Shown: positions 36,654 through 45,766, numbered from the stretch's first letter. The stretch is 64,000 nt of DNA from JAEUOS01 sp965279115 (GCA_965279115.1 OZ257137.1:5704001-5768000); one strand, 5' to 3'. Program-made: numbers and translations. Notes: a model not told the origin generated them from the sequence alone.

Positions 36654-38900
36654 TCAGGCCAGCGCCGCCTTTACCCGCGCGGGCGTGAAGGGCAGGTCGC
36701 GGATGCGCCTGCCGGTCGCGTTGAAGAAGGCATTGGCAATCGCCGCTACGGTGGGGCCCTGCGAGCCTTCGCCGGCACCCAGGGTGCGTTCCTCGGGGCG
36801 GTTGATCAGCGTGACATCGACCGCCGGGATCTCGCCGAAGCGCAGGATAGGGTAGTCCGGCCACGCCTTCGTGAGCATGCGCGTGGCGTCGAAGTTCACC
36901 GCCTCGCGCAAGGTCCAGCTGGTGGACTGGATGATGCCGCCTTCGATCTGGTTGCGAAACCCGTCCGGGTTGACGATCTGGCCGGCCTCGGCCGCGCTCA
37001 CCGCCTTGAGGACCTTGACCACGCCGGTGGCGGGATCGACCTCGATGTCCACCACCACCGCGCAGTAGCAGGCCAGGTTCTTGTACTTGGAGAAGCCGAT
37101 GCCGCGTCCGCGCTTGCCGTCGCCCCTGGCGTTGGGTTGCCAGCCTGCCTTGGTCGCCGCGGTTTCGATCACGGCACGGGCGCGCGGATCTTCCATGTGG
37201 CGCAGCCGGAATGCGACCGGATCAACGCCGGCGGTGGCCGCGAGCTCGTCGATGAAGCTCTCGAGGGCGAAGATGTTGGCATAGGCCCCGAGTCCGCGTA
37301 GCGCCGATACGCGTACCGGCATGTCCGTCAGCAGATGGTTGGTGACCTTCTGGCGCGCAAACTTGTAGAGGGGAATCGAGTTGCGGTCGCTGCCGCCCGC
37401 CGGTTGCGGAATGTTGCGCGCAGGTCCGGGGTTGAGCGGGTCCTGCAGGTGCCACGAAGCCAGCAAGTTGCAGCCGGCGGGATCATAGGGGCGGGTGCTG
37501 TGGGTGTGGCTCCAAAGCTCGTGTTCCCAATTGACGATCCTGCCGCCGTCGTCGAGGGCGGCCTTCATGCGGATGGCCATCGCCGAGCCGTAGGGCTCCC
37601 AGGCGAATTCGTCTTCGCGCATCCATTGCAGCTTGACCGGGCGGCCATTTGTGGCGCGTGCGACCAGCGCGGCATCGAGTGCCACGTCGTCGGCGCCATT
37701 GTGGCCATAGCAACCCGAGCCTTCGCGATGGCTGACCGTGATGTTCGCCTCGGGCGTGCGCAGAGCCTTTGCAAGATCGCCACGCAGCGGGAACACCCCT
37801 TGCGAATGTGTCCACACGGCGAGCTTGCCGTCCTTCCATTGCGCCACCGCGCAGGAGGGGCCGATCGAGGCGTGCGACTGGAACGGCCGCGTGTAATTCG
37901 CTTCGAAAGTCCTGGCCCCGGCCGCGGGTTCCGGTCCCTTGACTTCGCTGACGATCGTATCTGTCGAGCGCATGGTCTTCATGCGCTCGAACTGCGCGGG
38001 ATTGTTGGGCGGAAGATCGGCCTTTTCTTCCCATTTCGCCGCCTTGCGGATCGCCTGCACGGCTGCGATCGCCTGTTCTTCGCGCTCCGCGGCGACACCC
38101 AGGAAGCTGCCGTCGCGCACTACCGCCACTACGCCGGGCAGGCGGCGCACCATCTTGTCATCAAAGGACAGCAGTCTGGCCCGGGGCGAGGGCGGACGCA
38201 CCACGCGCCCGAACAGCATGCCCGGCAGGCGCATGTCGTGGACATAGGCTTCAGCGCCGGTGACCTTGCCGGGAATGTCGCTGCGCGGAATGTCGCGCCC
38301 GACCACCTTCATCTCGTTCGGCAGCTTGGGCTTGGCGCGCGCGGTCGCTTCGCGCTTGAGCATGCCGGCGTCGGCCAGGTCCCAGTACGCGGCCTTCTGG
38401 CCGGCGGGGTTGCTGACCACACCGTCTTCAACCGTGAGTGCGGCGGTGCGCACGCCCAGCTTGACGGCGGCGGCCTGCATCAACATCTCGCGCGCCTCGG
38501 CACAGGCGAAGCGCAGGGCGGTGCCGCTGTCCTGCAACGACAGGCTGCCGGCGGTGACACCTTCATTGGGTGTGCGCGAGGTGTCCCCGGACACCATCCG
38601 GATGCGCTTCAAGTCGATGTCGAGTTCATCGGCGACGATCTGCGAAAGCGCGGTGAGAATGCCCTGGCCGAGTTCGATCTTGCCGGTGAATACGGTGATG
38701 GTGCCGTCGCGATTGATGCCCAGCCAGCCGTCGAGCATGCGGTTGTTCTGCAGGCTGCCGGGCAGGCGCGGCGCGCTCGACGCCTGTTGCGCGTCTATTT
38801 CCAGGGCGGGAACCAGCGAGAAGCCGACCGTGAGGATGGCGCTGCGCTTGAGAAAGCCGCGTCGCGCGGCGCTGGCGGGGCGGGTGCGGACGGCCATCAT
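36654..38900 (-). CDS. molybdenum hydroxylase large subunit, IorB type
   Basis: 748 residues from ATG 38900 (ATGA overlap with the small subunit). A Tat-like start RRGFLKRSAILTVG (about 13-26) points to export. The body has the aldehyde-oxidase/xanthine-dehydrogenase Mo domain: the GKIELGQG region, the RGLGAYAN loop, and GAGEGSQGPTVAA near the end, whose Glu is the catalytic base. It resembles isoquinoline 1-oxidoreductase beta subunit (periplasmic, cytochrome-linked) rather than true xanthine dehydrogenase. No FAD subunit gene is present. The substrate is unknown. Confidence 0.88.
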   Translation of the reverse strand: MMAVRTRPASAARRGFLKRSAILTVGFSLVPALEIDAQQASSAPRLPGSLQNNRMLDGWLGINRDGTITVFTGKIELGQGILTALSQIVADELDIDLKRIRMVSGDTSRTPNEGVTAGSLSLQDSGTALRFACAEAREMLMQAAAVKLGVRTAALTVEDGVVSNPAGQKAAYWDLADAGMLKREATARAKPKLPNEMKVVGRDIPRSDIPGKVTGAEAYVHDMRLPGMLFGRVVRPPSPRARLLSFDDKMVRRLPGVVAVVRDGSFLGVAAEREEQAIAAVQAIRKAAKWEEKADLPPNNPAQFERMKTMRSTDTIVSEVKGPEPAAGARTFEANYTRPFQSHASIGPSCAVAQWKDGKLAVWTHSQGVFPLRGDLAKALRTPEANITVSHREGSGCYGHNGADDVALDAALVARATNGRPVKLQWMREDEFAWEPYGSAMAIRMKAALDDGGRIVNWEHELWSHTHSTRPYDPAGCNLLASWHLQDPLNPGPARNIPQPAGGSDRNSIPLYKFARQKVTNHLLTDMPVRVSALRGLGAYANIFALESFIDELAATAGVDPVAFRLRHMEDPRARAVIETAATKAGWQPNARGDGKRGRGIGFSKYKNLACYCAVVVDIEVDPATGVVKVLKAVSAAEAGQIVNPDGFRNQIEGGIIQSTSWTLREAVNFDATRMLTKAWPDYPILRFGEIPAVDVTLINRPEERTLGAGEGSQGPTVAAIANAFFNATGRRIRDLPFTPARVKAALA

Positions 38901-39361
38901 GCCTGGCCTCCGGCGGCGGCGCGCTTGATTGCGCGCACTATGCGGTTGTGGGTGCCGCAGCGGCACAGGTTGCCGGAAAGCGCCTCGATGATGTCGGCGT
39001 CGCTGGGCTTGGGATTGGCGTCGAGCAGCGCCTTCGCGGACATGATCATGCCGGGAATGCAGTAGCCGCATTGCGCCGCCTGCTCGTCGATGAAGGCTTT
39101 TTGCAGGGCGTGCAGCTTGTCCTGGGTGCCCAGTCCTTCGAGCGTGGTGACACTGGATTTGCCGATCGCCGAAAGGGGGGTCACACAGGAACGCACCGGC
39201 TTGTCATCGACCAGCACGGTGCAGGCACCGCACTGGGACGCGCCGCAACCGTACTTGGCGGCATTGAGTTCGAAATCGTTGCGCAATACATACAGCAACG
39301 GTGTCGCCGGCGCCGCGCTGGTCGTGCGCGGTTTGCCGTTGACGCTTACGGTAATGGCCAT
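38897..39361 (-). CDS. molybdenum hydroxylase [2Fe-2S] subunit, IorA type
   Basis: 154 residues, ribosome binding site GGAGACAGGC. Two [2Fe-2S] sites: the plant-type CGASQCGACTV with a further Cys in VRSCVTPL, and the helical domain QCGYCIPGM with NLCRCGTHNRI. It passes electrons from the Mo site of the large subunit to an external acceptor. No signal peptide; in this family the small subunit is carried out with the Tat-tagged large one. Lies 49 bp after ureD. Confidence 0.93.
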   Translation of the reverse strand: MAITVSVNGKPRTTSAAPATPLLYVLRNDFELNAAKYGCGASQCGACTVLVDDKPVRSCVTPLSAIGKSSVTTLEGLGTQDKLHALQKAFIDEQAAQCGYCIPGMIMSAKALLDANPKPSDADIIEALSGNLCRCGTHNRIVRAIKRAAAGGQA

Positions 39362-39410
39362 GCCTGTCTCCTGTTTATTGTTGTCTGTCGACGCCCCTTC
39401 CGGAGCGTGT

Positions 39411-40289
39411 TCAAGTTCGCCATAACCGGGGCACTTGCGCCTGGATACCGGTCAGGTGGGGCCGCAGTATGCCCCAAAGCGCGACCAAGGCATCGCGCGC
39501 TTCCTCGGTGGAATGCCCCACATAGCGGATTACCGCGGCCATCGGCAGGCGTGTGGCCGCCATTCGCACGCCGGCAGGCATCGTCAGCATCACGGCCCGC
39601 AATGCATCGATCATGCCGCCATCAACCGGCCTTCCGGCCGCCACCAGGGTGGCGCAGACAGGCGCGCCGCCCATGCCCGCCGCCGATTGAAGCAGCGGGC
39701 TCCCGCCTTCGAGCCGGCCGGTCTCGTTCCACAACAGCGTTTCACCCTGCCGGATCTGCCAGCGCTGACGATAGCTGCCGCTCGCGAATCTCTCGCCGGC
39801 GGCGGTGCGGCCCAGGCAAAGGGTGTCCCAGCCAAGAAAGAGGGCGCCGCGGGCCAGCGCGATGTCCAGGCTGGCGCGCGCATCCGCCTGGTTGAAGACA
39901 ATGGCTTCCTGCGGCAGCCACTCGATGACGCCATTGGCGGCGACATCGATGCAGACGGATTGCGAGGCGCTGCCGTGCGGGGTCTTGTACCACTTGGTGG
40001 CCCCCGGTGTCGTGATCAAGGCGTGCGCATCGGCGGACAACCCGATATCGATTTCCAGGCGATCACCGGACGCGATGCCGCCCGGGGGATGCACGATCAC
40101 CGTGTGGCAGACATGCGCGCCTTCAGGATAGAGCGCCTTCTGGACCCGCAACGGGCCGAAATGGTTGCGCCGTGCCAGCACGGTGCGCGACCCGCCGACA
40201 CAGTCGAAGCCCAGCTCGAGGCGCGCGTGCCAGCCCGGCGCGGCCTGGACACCCGGCTGCATCGGTTCCGCCGCGGGCATCAGGCGCAA
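39411..40289 (-). CDS. ureD: urease accessory protein UreD
   Basis: 292 residues if TTG 40289 is the start; it has TGAGGG 6 bases upstream. ATG 40280 would shorten it by three and lacks a good site. UreD hallmarks: LVQKALYPEG-like VQKALYPEGAHVCHTVIVHPPGG, and TTPGATKWYKT. It binds apo-urease and, with UreF and UreG, inserts nickel. It is separated from ureABCEFG by the urt operon and the Mo hydroxylase and follows mobA-moeA by only 9 bases, so it is probably cotranscribed with fdhD and mobA-moeA. Confidence 0.93.
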   Translation of the reverse strand: MRLMPAAEPMQPGVQAAPGWHARLELGFDCVGGSRTVLARRNHFGPLRVQKALYPEGAHVCHTVIVHPPGGIASGDRLEIDIGLSADAHALITTPGATKWYKTPHGSASQSVCIDVAANGVIEWLPQEAIVFNQADARASLDIALARGALFLGWDTLCLGRTAAGERFASGSYRQRWQIRQGETLLWNETGRLEGGSPLLQSAAGMGGAPVCATLVAAGRPVDGGMIDALRAVMLTMPAGVRMAATRLPMAAVIRYVGHSTEEARDALVALWGILRPHLTGIQAQVPRLWRT

Positions 40290-40298
40290 GCGGCGCCC

Positions 40299-42320
40299 TC
40301 AGACCAGTCCATCGAACAGCATCACGTCGACGGGGTCGCCGATGGCCACATTGCCCTGGGCGTGCCCGAGTACGACAAAACAGTTGGCTTCGCTCATCGA
40401 GCGCAGGATGCCCGACCCCTGGGCGCCGGTGATTCGCACGCCGGCGACGCCATCACGGATCTCCAGGATGCCGCGCTGATACTCGGTACGGCCGGGCTTC
40501 TTGCGCATCGCCTCGAGCGAGCGCGCCTGCAGCAGCGGCAACTCGATGCCGGACGCACCGGCCATGTGCAGCAGCGCCGCGCGCACGAAGTGATAGAAGG
40601 TCACCATCACGGCCACCGGATTGCCGGGCAGGCCGAACAGGTAGGCAGACCTGTCGCCATCGGCGATGCGGCCGAACGCCATGGGGCGCCCGGGACGCAT
40701 GGCGATCTTCCAGAACACCACGTCGCCCAGCTTTCTCATGATCTGCTTGGTGTAGTCGGCCTCGCCGACCGACACGCCGCCGGAGGTGATCACGGCGTCC
40801 GCATTCGCTGCGGCAGAGCGGAAGGCGGCTTCCAGTGCTTCCGGGTCGTCGCGTACCACGCCCATGTCGATGGCGTCCACGCCGAGGCGCTTCAACATGC
40901 CGAACAGGGTGTAGCGGTTGCTGTCATACACCTCGCCCTCGGCCAGCGCTTCACCCAGGGAACGCAACTCGTCGCCAGTGGAGAAGAACGCCACCCGCAA
41001 GCGCCGCCGAACCTTCACCTCTGGCACGCCGAGCGAGGCGATCAGCCCGAGTTCGGCCGGGCGCAGCAGCGCACCGGCCTGCAGGGCCGGTTTGCCCTTT
41101 TCAAGGTCCTCGCCGGCCAGGCGCCGGTTGGCGCCGGTTTCCTGGCCACCCGGAATGCGGATCTGCTTGCCATCGGCCTGTACCAGTTCGAGCGGGATCA
41201 CCGTATCGCAGCCATGCGGCATGACCGCGCCGGTGGTGATGCGAACGCATTCGCCACGGCTGACCTTGCCGGTGAATTCGCGGCCGGCCAGCGCGCTGCC
41301 GATTTCCGTGAGGGTGACGCTTGCGCTCGCCGCCAGGTCGGAGCCGCGCACGGCCCAGCCGTCCATGGCCGAGTTGTCGTGCGCCGGCACGTTGATGGAC
41401 GAGATGATGTCCGCGGCGAGGATGCGCCCGAGCGCGTCGCGCACCGCGAGTTGTTCGACGCCCGCGACCGGCTGCACGAACTGGCGGATCACCTCATTGA
41501 CCTTGGCCACCGGAAGGGCATTCGGATCGTAGCCGTCGATGCAGCTGATGAGGGACGCCAGGTCGGCCGGGGCGGGCGCGGGCGCGGCGACGATCTCGGT
41601 GAGGAAATCGGTGGCGGCGGAAATGGCGTCGGCATCGGGCGCGTCGGAGACGGCCGGGTCGGCCGCCGGCTTGCGCCGGAAGCGCGGCTTTTGCTTGCGC
41701 GGCGGCGGCGGCAGACCCTTTTCAAACGCCTCGAGCTCCTCCGGGGTGTTGATGTTGCCGAACAGCGCGTCGTCATTGAAGTCGACATGCACGACCGACA
41801 AGGTGTCGTACCAGGCGTCGATCTTGCGGCCACCCGCCTTGAGGAAATCAGACAGATGCTCGATCACGCTGCGGCGCGCGAGCGTGAACACGGGATGGGG
41901 CTGCTCGCCGCTGGTGGCCACCGCCACCTGGGTGCCGGTGGACTCGAGCGCGTCGAACATCCGCTCGACCAGGTCCTCGGGAAAAAACGGCGAATCGCAC
42001 GGCACGGTGATGATGAAAGGGCGCTTGGAGGCAAACAGGCCGGCATGCAGCCCCGCCAGCGGGCCGGCGAATTCGCCGATGGCGTCCGACACCACCCGCA
42101 CGCCAAAGGACTTGTACTGCTCGTAATTCTGGTTGGCGTTGATCATCACGCCACCGACCTGCGGGGCGATGCGCTCGAACACGTGATCGACCAGCCGCTT
42201 GCCACGGAACTCCAGCAAGGCCTTGTCGCGCGGCTTGCCGGCCTGGTCCGGGTTCATGCGCGAGCTGCGCCCGCCGGCCAGGATAAGCCCGGTGATGGAG
42301 GATTTTTCGGCGGGCGTCAT
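40299..42320 (-). CDS. fused MobA-MoeA molybdenum cofactor enzyme
   Basis: 673 residues from ATG 42320 (ATGA overlap with fdhD). About 1-210 is MobA: LILAGGRSSRM (GTP loop) and VPCDSPFF. A Pro/Ala-rich linker (about 212-260) leads to MoeA (about 262-673): NSAMDGWAV, FSTGDEL, TSGGVSVGEADY and LPGNPVAVMV. MoeA inserts molybdate into adenylylated molybdopterin, and MobA adds GMP to form MGD for formate dehydrogenase. The fusion joins consecutive steps. The DNA upstream of the start has no ribosome binding site, so translation may depend on fdhD. Confidence 0.93.
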   Translation of the reverse strand: MTPAEKSSITGLILAGGRSSRMNPDQAGKPRDKALLEFRGKRLVDHVFERIAPQVGGVMINANQNYEQYKSFGVRVVSDAIGEFAGPLAGLHAGLFASKRPFIITVPCDSPFFPEDLVERMFDALESTGTQVAVATSGEQPHPVFTLARRSVIEHLSDFLKAGGRKIDAWYDTLSVVHVDFNDDALFGNINTPEELEAFEKGLPPPPRKQKPRFRRKPAADPAVSDAPDADAISAATDFLTEIVAAPAPAPADLASLISCIDGYDPNALPVAKVNEVIRQFVQPVAGVEQLAVRDALGRILAADIISSINVPAHDNSAMDGWAVRGSDLAASASVTLTEIGSALAGREFTGKVSRGECVRITTGAVMPHGCDTVIPLELVQADGKQIRIPGGQETGANRRLAGEDLEKGKPALQAGALLRPAELGLIASLGVPEVKVRRRLRVAFFSTGDELRSLGEALAEGEVYDSNRYTLFGMLKRLGVDAIDMGVVRDDPEALEAAFRSAAANADAVITSGGVSVGEADYTKQIMRKLGDVVFWKIAMRPGRPMAFGRIADGDRSAYLFGLPGNPVAVMVTFYHFVRAALLHMAGASGIELPLLQARSLEAMRKKPGRTEYQRGILEIRDGVAGVRITGAQGSGILRSMSEANCFVVLGHAQGNVAIGDPVDVMLFDGLV

Positions 42321-43165
42321 GCGAGGAGGGTGGTTGGATGCGTCACGAAGCGCTGCTGGCCGGTGAACAGGAGGTAATGACGGCCCTGGCAACGGCCGAT
42401 CATGGTGATGCCGACCCGCCTGGCGATTTCATGGCCCATTTGCGTGAGCCCCGAGCGCGACAGCAGGATCGGGATGCCCATCTGGGCGCACTTGATGACC
42501 ATCTCGGAGGTGAGGCGCCCGGTGGTGTAGAAGATCTTGTCGCCGCCGTCGACACCGTCCAGCCACATGCGCCCGGCGATCGCGTCGACCGCGTTGTGGC
42601 GCCCGACGTCCTCGACGAAATACACGATCTCCCCGCGGCTTTCGCCGCTGTTGGAGCACAGGGCGCATCCATGGACGGCGCCGGCCTGCTTGTAGATCGA
42701 CTCGTGCTTGCGCACCCGTTCCATCACCGTGTACAAAACCTCTTGCGTCAGGCGTGCCGAGTCGGGCAGTTGCACCTCATCGATGGCTTCCATCAGGTCG
42801 CCGAATACCGTCCCCTGGCCGCAGCCGGTGGTCACGGTCTTGTGTTCGAGCCGGGCTAGCGCCGCCGGGCTGGCCCAGTGGTCGCCGCCGTGGGTGGTGA
42901 TGGCCACGCTGGCGGTTTCCCAATCGACCTGCACCGCAGCGATGAGTCCGATGTCGTTGATGATGCGCTGGTTGCGCAGATATCCCAGGGCGAGGGCTTC
43001 GGGTGCGGCGCCCAGGGTCATCAGGGTGACCAGCTCGCGACGGTCCAGGTACACCGTGAGCGGATGTTCCCCCGCGATCGGCGTCGGCACCAGCTTGCCA
43101 TTCTCGTCCACCGCATCTACCGTGAAGGTGGACGGGCGCGCTGCCGACGTCAGGTCAGGACGCAT
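42317..43165 (-). CDS. fdhD: formate dehydrogenase sulfurtransferase FdhD
   Basis: 282 residues from ATG 43165; an alternative ATG at 43219 would add 18 residues and neither has a clear ribosome binding site. TGCGQGT, HGCALCSNSGE (the conserved Cys pair, as CALC) and FVEDVGRHNAVDAIAG are diagnostic. FdhD passes sulfur from IscS to the Mo-bisMGD centre of formate dehydrogenase, which is encoded at 52186. First gene of fdhD-mobA/moeA-ureD. Confidence 0.94.
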   Translation of the reverse strand: MRPDLTSAARPSTFTVDAVDENGKLVPTPIAGEHPLTVYLDRRELVTLMTLGAAPEALALGYLRNQRIINDIGLIAAVQVDWETASVAITTHGGDHWASPAALARLEHKTVTTGCGQGTVFGDLMEAIDEVQLPDSARLTQEVLYTVMERVRKHESIYKQAGAVHGCALCSNSGESRGEIVYFVEDVGRHNAVDAIAGRMWLDGVDGGDKIFYTTGRLTSEMVIKCAQMGIPILLSRSGLTQMGHEIARRVGITMIGRCQGRHYLLFTGQQRFVTHPTTLLA

Positions 43166-43346
43166 GATGAAGTGGGAATCAAGGTTTTGATGCGGGTCTG
43201 CGCGCCCCCGCCATGCCATTTTCGAGGACTGATTTTAGCCGAACACCAAACCGGCCAACGCGAATTTCCATGCGCACTGCGGTGGCATGCGAGTTGCGTG
43301 CAAAATGCAGTGATTGCAGGCGGCCAGACTCACGAGGAGATGATGG

Positions 43347-44576
43347 ATGGACGGAGACATTGCGGATTTGCTGATACGCGACGGCTGGGTCATCGACCCG
43401 GCAAACGGTATCGAAGCAAGAATGGATGTGGCAGTCAGGAATGGCCGCATTGATGGCGTAGGCCCCGACCTTTCCGGCCTGCGCGCACGTCAGACCATCG
43501 ATGCCGGTGGTGCCGTGGTATGCCCCGGACTCATCGACCTGCATGTCCATGTCTATGAATGGGTCACCAATTTTGGTGTCAACGCGGACGACGCCGGCGT
43601 CAACGCGGGATGCACGACCATCGTCGACCAGGGCAGCGCCGGGGCCTGGACCTTCGGCGGTTTCAAGGCCTATGTGATCGACCAGTCGCGCACCGACGTG
43701 CGCAGCTTCGTGTCCGTCAACCTCGCCGGCGCACTCAAGGGGGGCATGCGCGGCGACATTCTCCACAACCCGCGCATGGTCGACATCGACGACCTGGTGC
43801 GTCTCGCGGCGCAACACCCGCGCCTGATCCGTGGTTTCAAATGCCATGGCGAGTCTGGCGCGATTTCGCACTGGGGCACGGAAGTCCTGGAAGCGGCGGT
43901 GCAGGCGGCCGAGCGGGCCGGGCTGCCGCTTTATTGCCACACCGGTGAACTGTTTCCGGTGGTTGAATCCAACCGCCCGGTGGCGGAGCAGGTGCTGCCC
44001 AAGGTGGTTCCGGTGCTGCGGGCAGGAGACACGCTCGCGCATGTGTACAGCTCGATGCCGGATGGCATCATGGGCGCGGGGGACGCGGTGCCGGACATCG
44101 TCACCCAGGCGCTGCGCAAGGGGCTGCATTTCGATATCGGCTACGGCATCAACTTCAGCTTCGACATCGCGCGCCGCATGATGGCCGCCGGCGTGCTGCC
44201 GAACACGATATCAAGCGACATCCATGGTGACTTCGGCAGCTATCACGATGACAGCAAGCTCGACTACAGCCTGTGTGGCGCGATGACACGCATGCTGGCG
44301 CTGGGAATGCCGCTGTCGGAAGTGATCCGGCGCGTGACGGTGAATCCGGCGGCGATCCTGCGCGACCCCGACATCGGCTCGCTTGCGCTGGGCACGCTGG
44401 CGGACATTACGATCCTGGACCGCGTGCAGGCCGACTGGTTGTTGCGTGATGGTCGTGGCGAAGGCTTGCTGGCCACCGAGCGGCTGGTACCGCGCCTGGT
44501 GGTGCGTGCGGGCGAAGTCATCACACCGTCCCTGCGCTACCTCCCCGATCTTCTGCCGATTGCGCGAGCGGCCTGA
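43347..44576 (+). CDS. amidohydrolase, dihydroorotase-like
   Basis: 409 residues; GAGGAGATG precedes the start. Amidohydrolase superfamily: DLHVHVYEW (metal His pair), GFKCHGE (Lys positioned to be carbamylated), CHTGE, HVYSS and SSDIHGDFG (terminal Asp region). It resembles the EF_0837/deacetylase-type group related to dihydroorotase and D-aminoacylase. No signal peptide. Divergent from fdhD and convergent with a binding-protein gene, so it is alone on its transcript. The substrate is unknown. Confidence 0.85.
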   Translation: MDGDIADLLIRDGWVIDPANGIEARMDVAVRNGRIDGVGPDLSGLRARQTIDAGGAVVCPGLIDLHVHVYEWVTNFGVNADDAGVNAGCTTIVDQGSAGAWTFGGFKAYVIDQSRTDVRSFVSVNLAGALKGGMRGDILHNPRMVDIDDLVRLAAQHPRLIRGFKCHGESGAISHWGTEVLEAAVQAAERAGLPLYCHTGELFPVVESNRPVAEQVLPKVVPVLRAGDTLAHVYSSMPDGIMGAGDAVPDIVTQALRKGLHFDIGYGINFSFDIARRMMAAGVLPNTISSDIHGDFGSYHDDSKLDYSLCGAMTRMLALGMPLSEVIRRVTVNPAAILRDPDIGSLALGTLADITILDRVQADWLLRDGRGEGLLATERLVPRLVVRAGEVITPSLRYLPDLLPIARAA

Positions 44577-44612
44577 GGGTGCAACCGGAGCACCCCGGGC
44601 AGCGTGATGCCC
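44577..44612. terminator. tandem short hairpins between convergent genes
   Basis: GGGTGC/GCACCC (44577-44595) and GGGCA/TGCCC (44597-44612) are two small adjacent stem-loops filling the gap between the amidohydrolase and the convergent binding-protein gene. No U-run follows on either strand, so intrinsic termination is doubtful. Confidence 0.3.
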
Positions 44613-45670
44613 TACAGGCGCCGGTCGGACGCCGCTGGCAGGAAGCGCGAATCAAAAATCCCGTCCGGGCTCACCGGCGACTTGATGCCGAAGGCGGTGA
44701 CCACCTGCTCGATCGTGTTGTCCAGGCGCACCTTGTTGATGGCCCCGAGGCCATTCTGGCGCACCGCAGGCGTGACCACGAAATGCTCCAGGCATAGCTT
44801 CAGGCGCTGGGTTTCAATCGCGACATCGACGAGGGGATCGTGGGCCTTGAGGGAGCGGATGCCCTCATCCGGATTGGCCACCACTTCCTTGATGGAGCGG
44901 TTCAGCGCGCGCAGGAAGCCGGCCACCGCCTGGGGCTTCTCGGCGAGCATGCGCGGCGTGGCAATGACCGCGCTGCCATACAACTGCACGCCGAAATCGG
45001 GGTAGCGCATCACCACCAGGTCTTCCGCCTTGACGCCGCGCGCGGCCAGACCGGGAAGGCCGGTGAAGTAGAAGGATGTGATCGCATCCACCTCGCCCTT
45101 GGCCAGCATGACTTCACGCAGCGCCGGGTCCATGGTTTTCCAGGTGACGGTCTTGAGATCAATGCCATTGGCCCGCGCGAAAATCGGAAAGGCCTTGCGC
45201 CCGGCGTCGAATACGGGGGCGCCAAGGCTCTTGCCGTTCAGGTCGGACGGCGTCTTGATGTTCGATTTTTTCAGCGCGAAAACCGCGCCCGGCATGGTGT
45301 CGTACACCATGTAGACCGCCACCGGACGCCCTGCGGGCGGCGTGCCGGGGTTGTTGCCGAGGAACTCGATCATCGCGTTGACATCGGCGAAGCCCATGTC
45401 ATACGCAGCGGTGGACACCCGATTGACCGCTGATGCAGAGCCGGTACCGACGTCGATCTGCACATCCAGCTTCTCGGCTGCGAAATAGCCCTTTTTCAGT
45501 GCATGGACAAACAGGGCTGACGGGCCTTCGAAACGCCAGTCAAGGGCAAAGCGGATTTTGGTGGTTTCGGACTGCGCGGCAACACCTGCAGACGACAGGC
45601 ACAGCACGGCCACCAGCAAGCCGGCGCAGATTTCGCGCAGTCGGGAAACAGTCGGAAAGCGGTATGTCAT
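44612..45670 (-). CDS. ABC transporter substrate-binding protein, NMT1/THI5-like
   Basis: 352 residues from ATG 45670, with AGGAG five bases before it. Signal peptide about 1-33 (ending in GVAAQS). The mature part opens IRFALDWRFEGPSALFVHALKKGYFAAE, characteristic of NMT1/TauA-like proteins that bind thiamine precursors, taurine or other small ligands. No permease or ATPase genes are adjacent. Its ribosome binding site and start lie in a perfect 11-bp hairpin, so expression is probably controlled at translation. Confidence 0.85.
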   Translation of the reverse strand: MTYRFPTVSRLREICAGLLVAVLCLSSAGVAAQSETTKIRFALDWRFEGPSALFVHALKKGYFAAEKLDVQIDVGTGSASAVNRVSTAAYDMGFADVNAMIEFLGNNPGTPPAGRPVAVYMVYDTMPGAVFALKKSNIKTPSDLNGKSLGAPVFDAGRKAFPIFARANGIDLKTVTWKTMDPALREVMLAKGEVDAITSFYFTGLPGLAARGVKAEDLVVMRYPDFGVQLYGSAVIATPRMLAEKPQAVAGFLRALNRSIKEVVANPDEGIRSLKAHDPLVDVAIETQRLKLCLEHFVVTPAVRQNGLGAINKVRLDNTIEQVVTAFGIKSPVSPDGIFDSRFLPAASDRRL

Positions 45671-45708
45671 TGCATCTCCTGAGGTGGGTTTCCCCGGGGA
45701 GATGCAAT
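45669..45708 (-). promoter_or_regulatory. perfect 11-bp hairpin sequestering the ribosome binding site of the NMT1-like gene
   Basis: ATTGCATCTCC (45669-45679) and GGAGATGCAAT (45698-45708) are perfect inverted repeats with an 18-base spacer. In the mRNA the 3' arm contains GGAGA and the first two bases of the start codon. The stem would block initiation. It could equally be a DNA operator. Confidence 0.6.
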
Positions 45709-45766
45709 CCACATGCCATATTGCGGCCCGGCTTCCCAGGCAATAACGATGGCCGGGGCCGGCGTT

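Noticed and set aside
36654..39361. Xanthine dehydrogenase XdhAB for a purine-to-urea pathway
   Set aside because: There is no FAD domain or subunit, and the large subunit has a Tat-like signal; the architecture is IorAB-like.
44612..45708. TPP riboswitch before the NMT1/THI5-like gene
   Set aside because: The leader is short and lacks the conserved TPP elements such as CUGAGA and the pyrophosphate-binding helix; only a simple hairpin is present.
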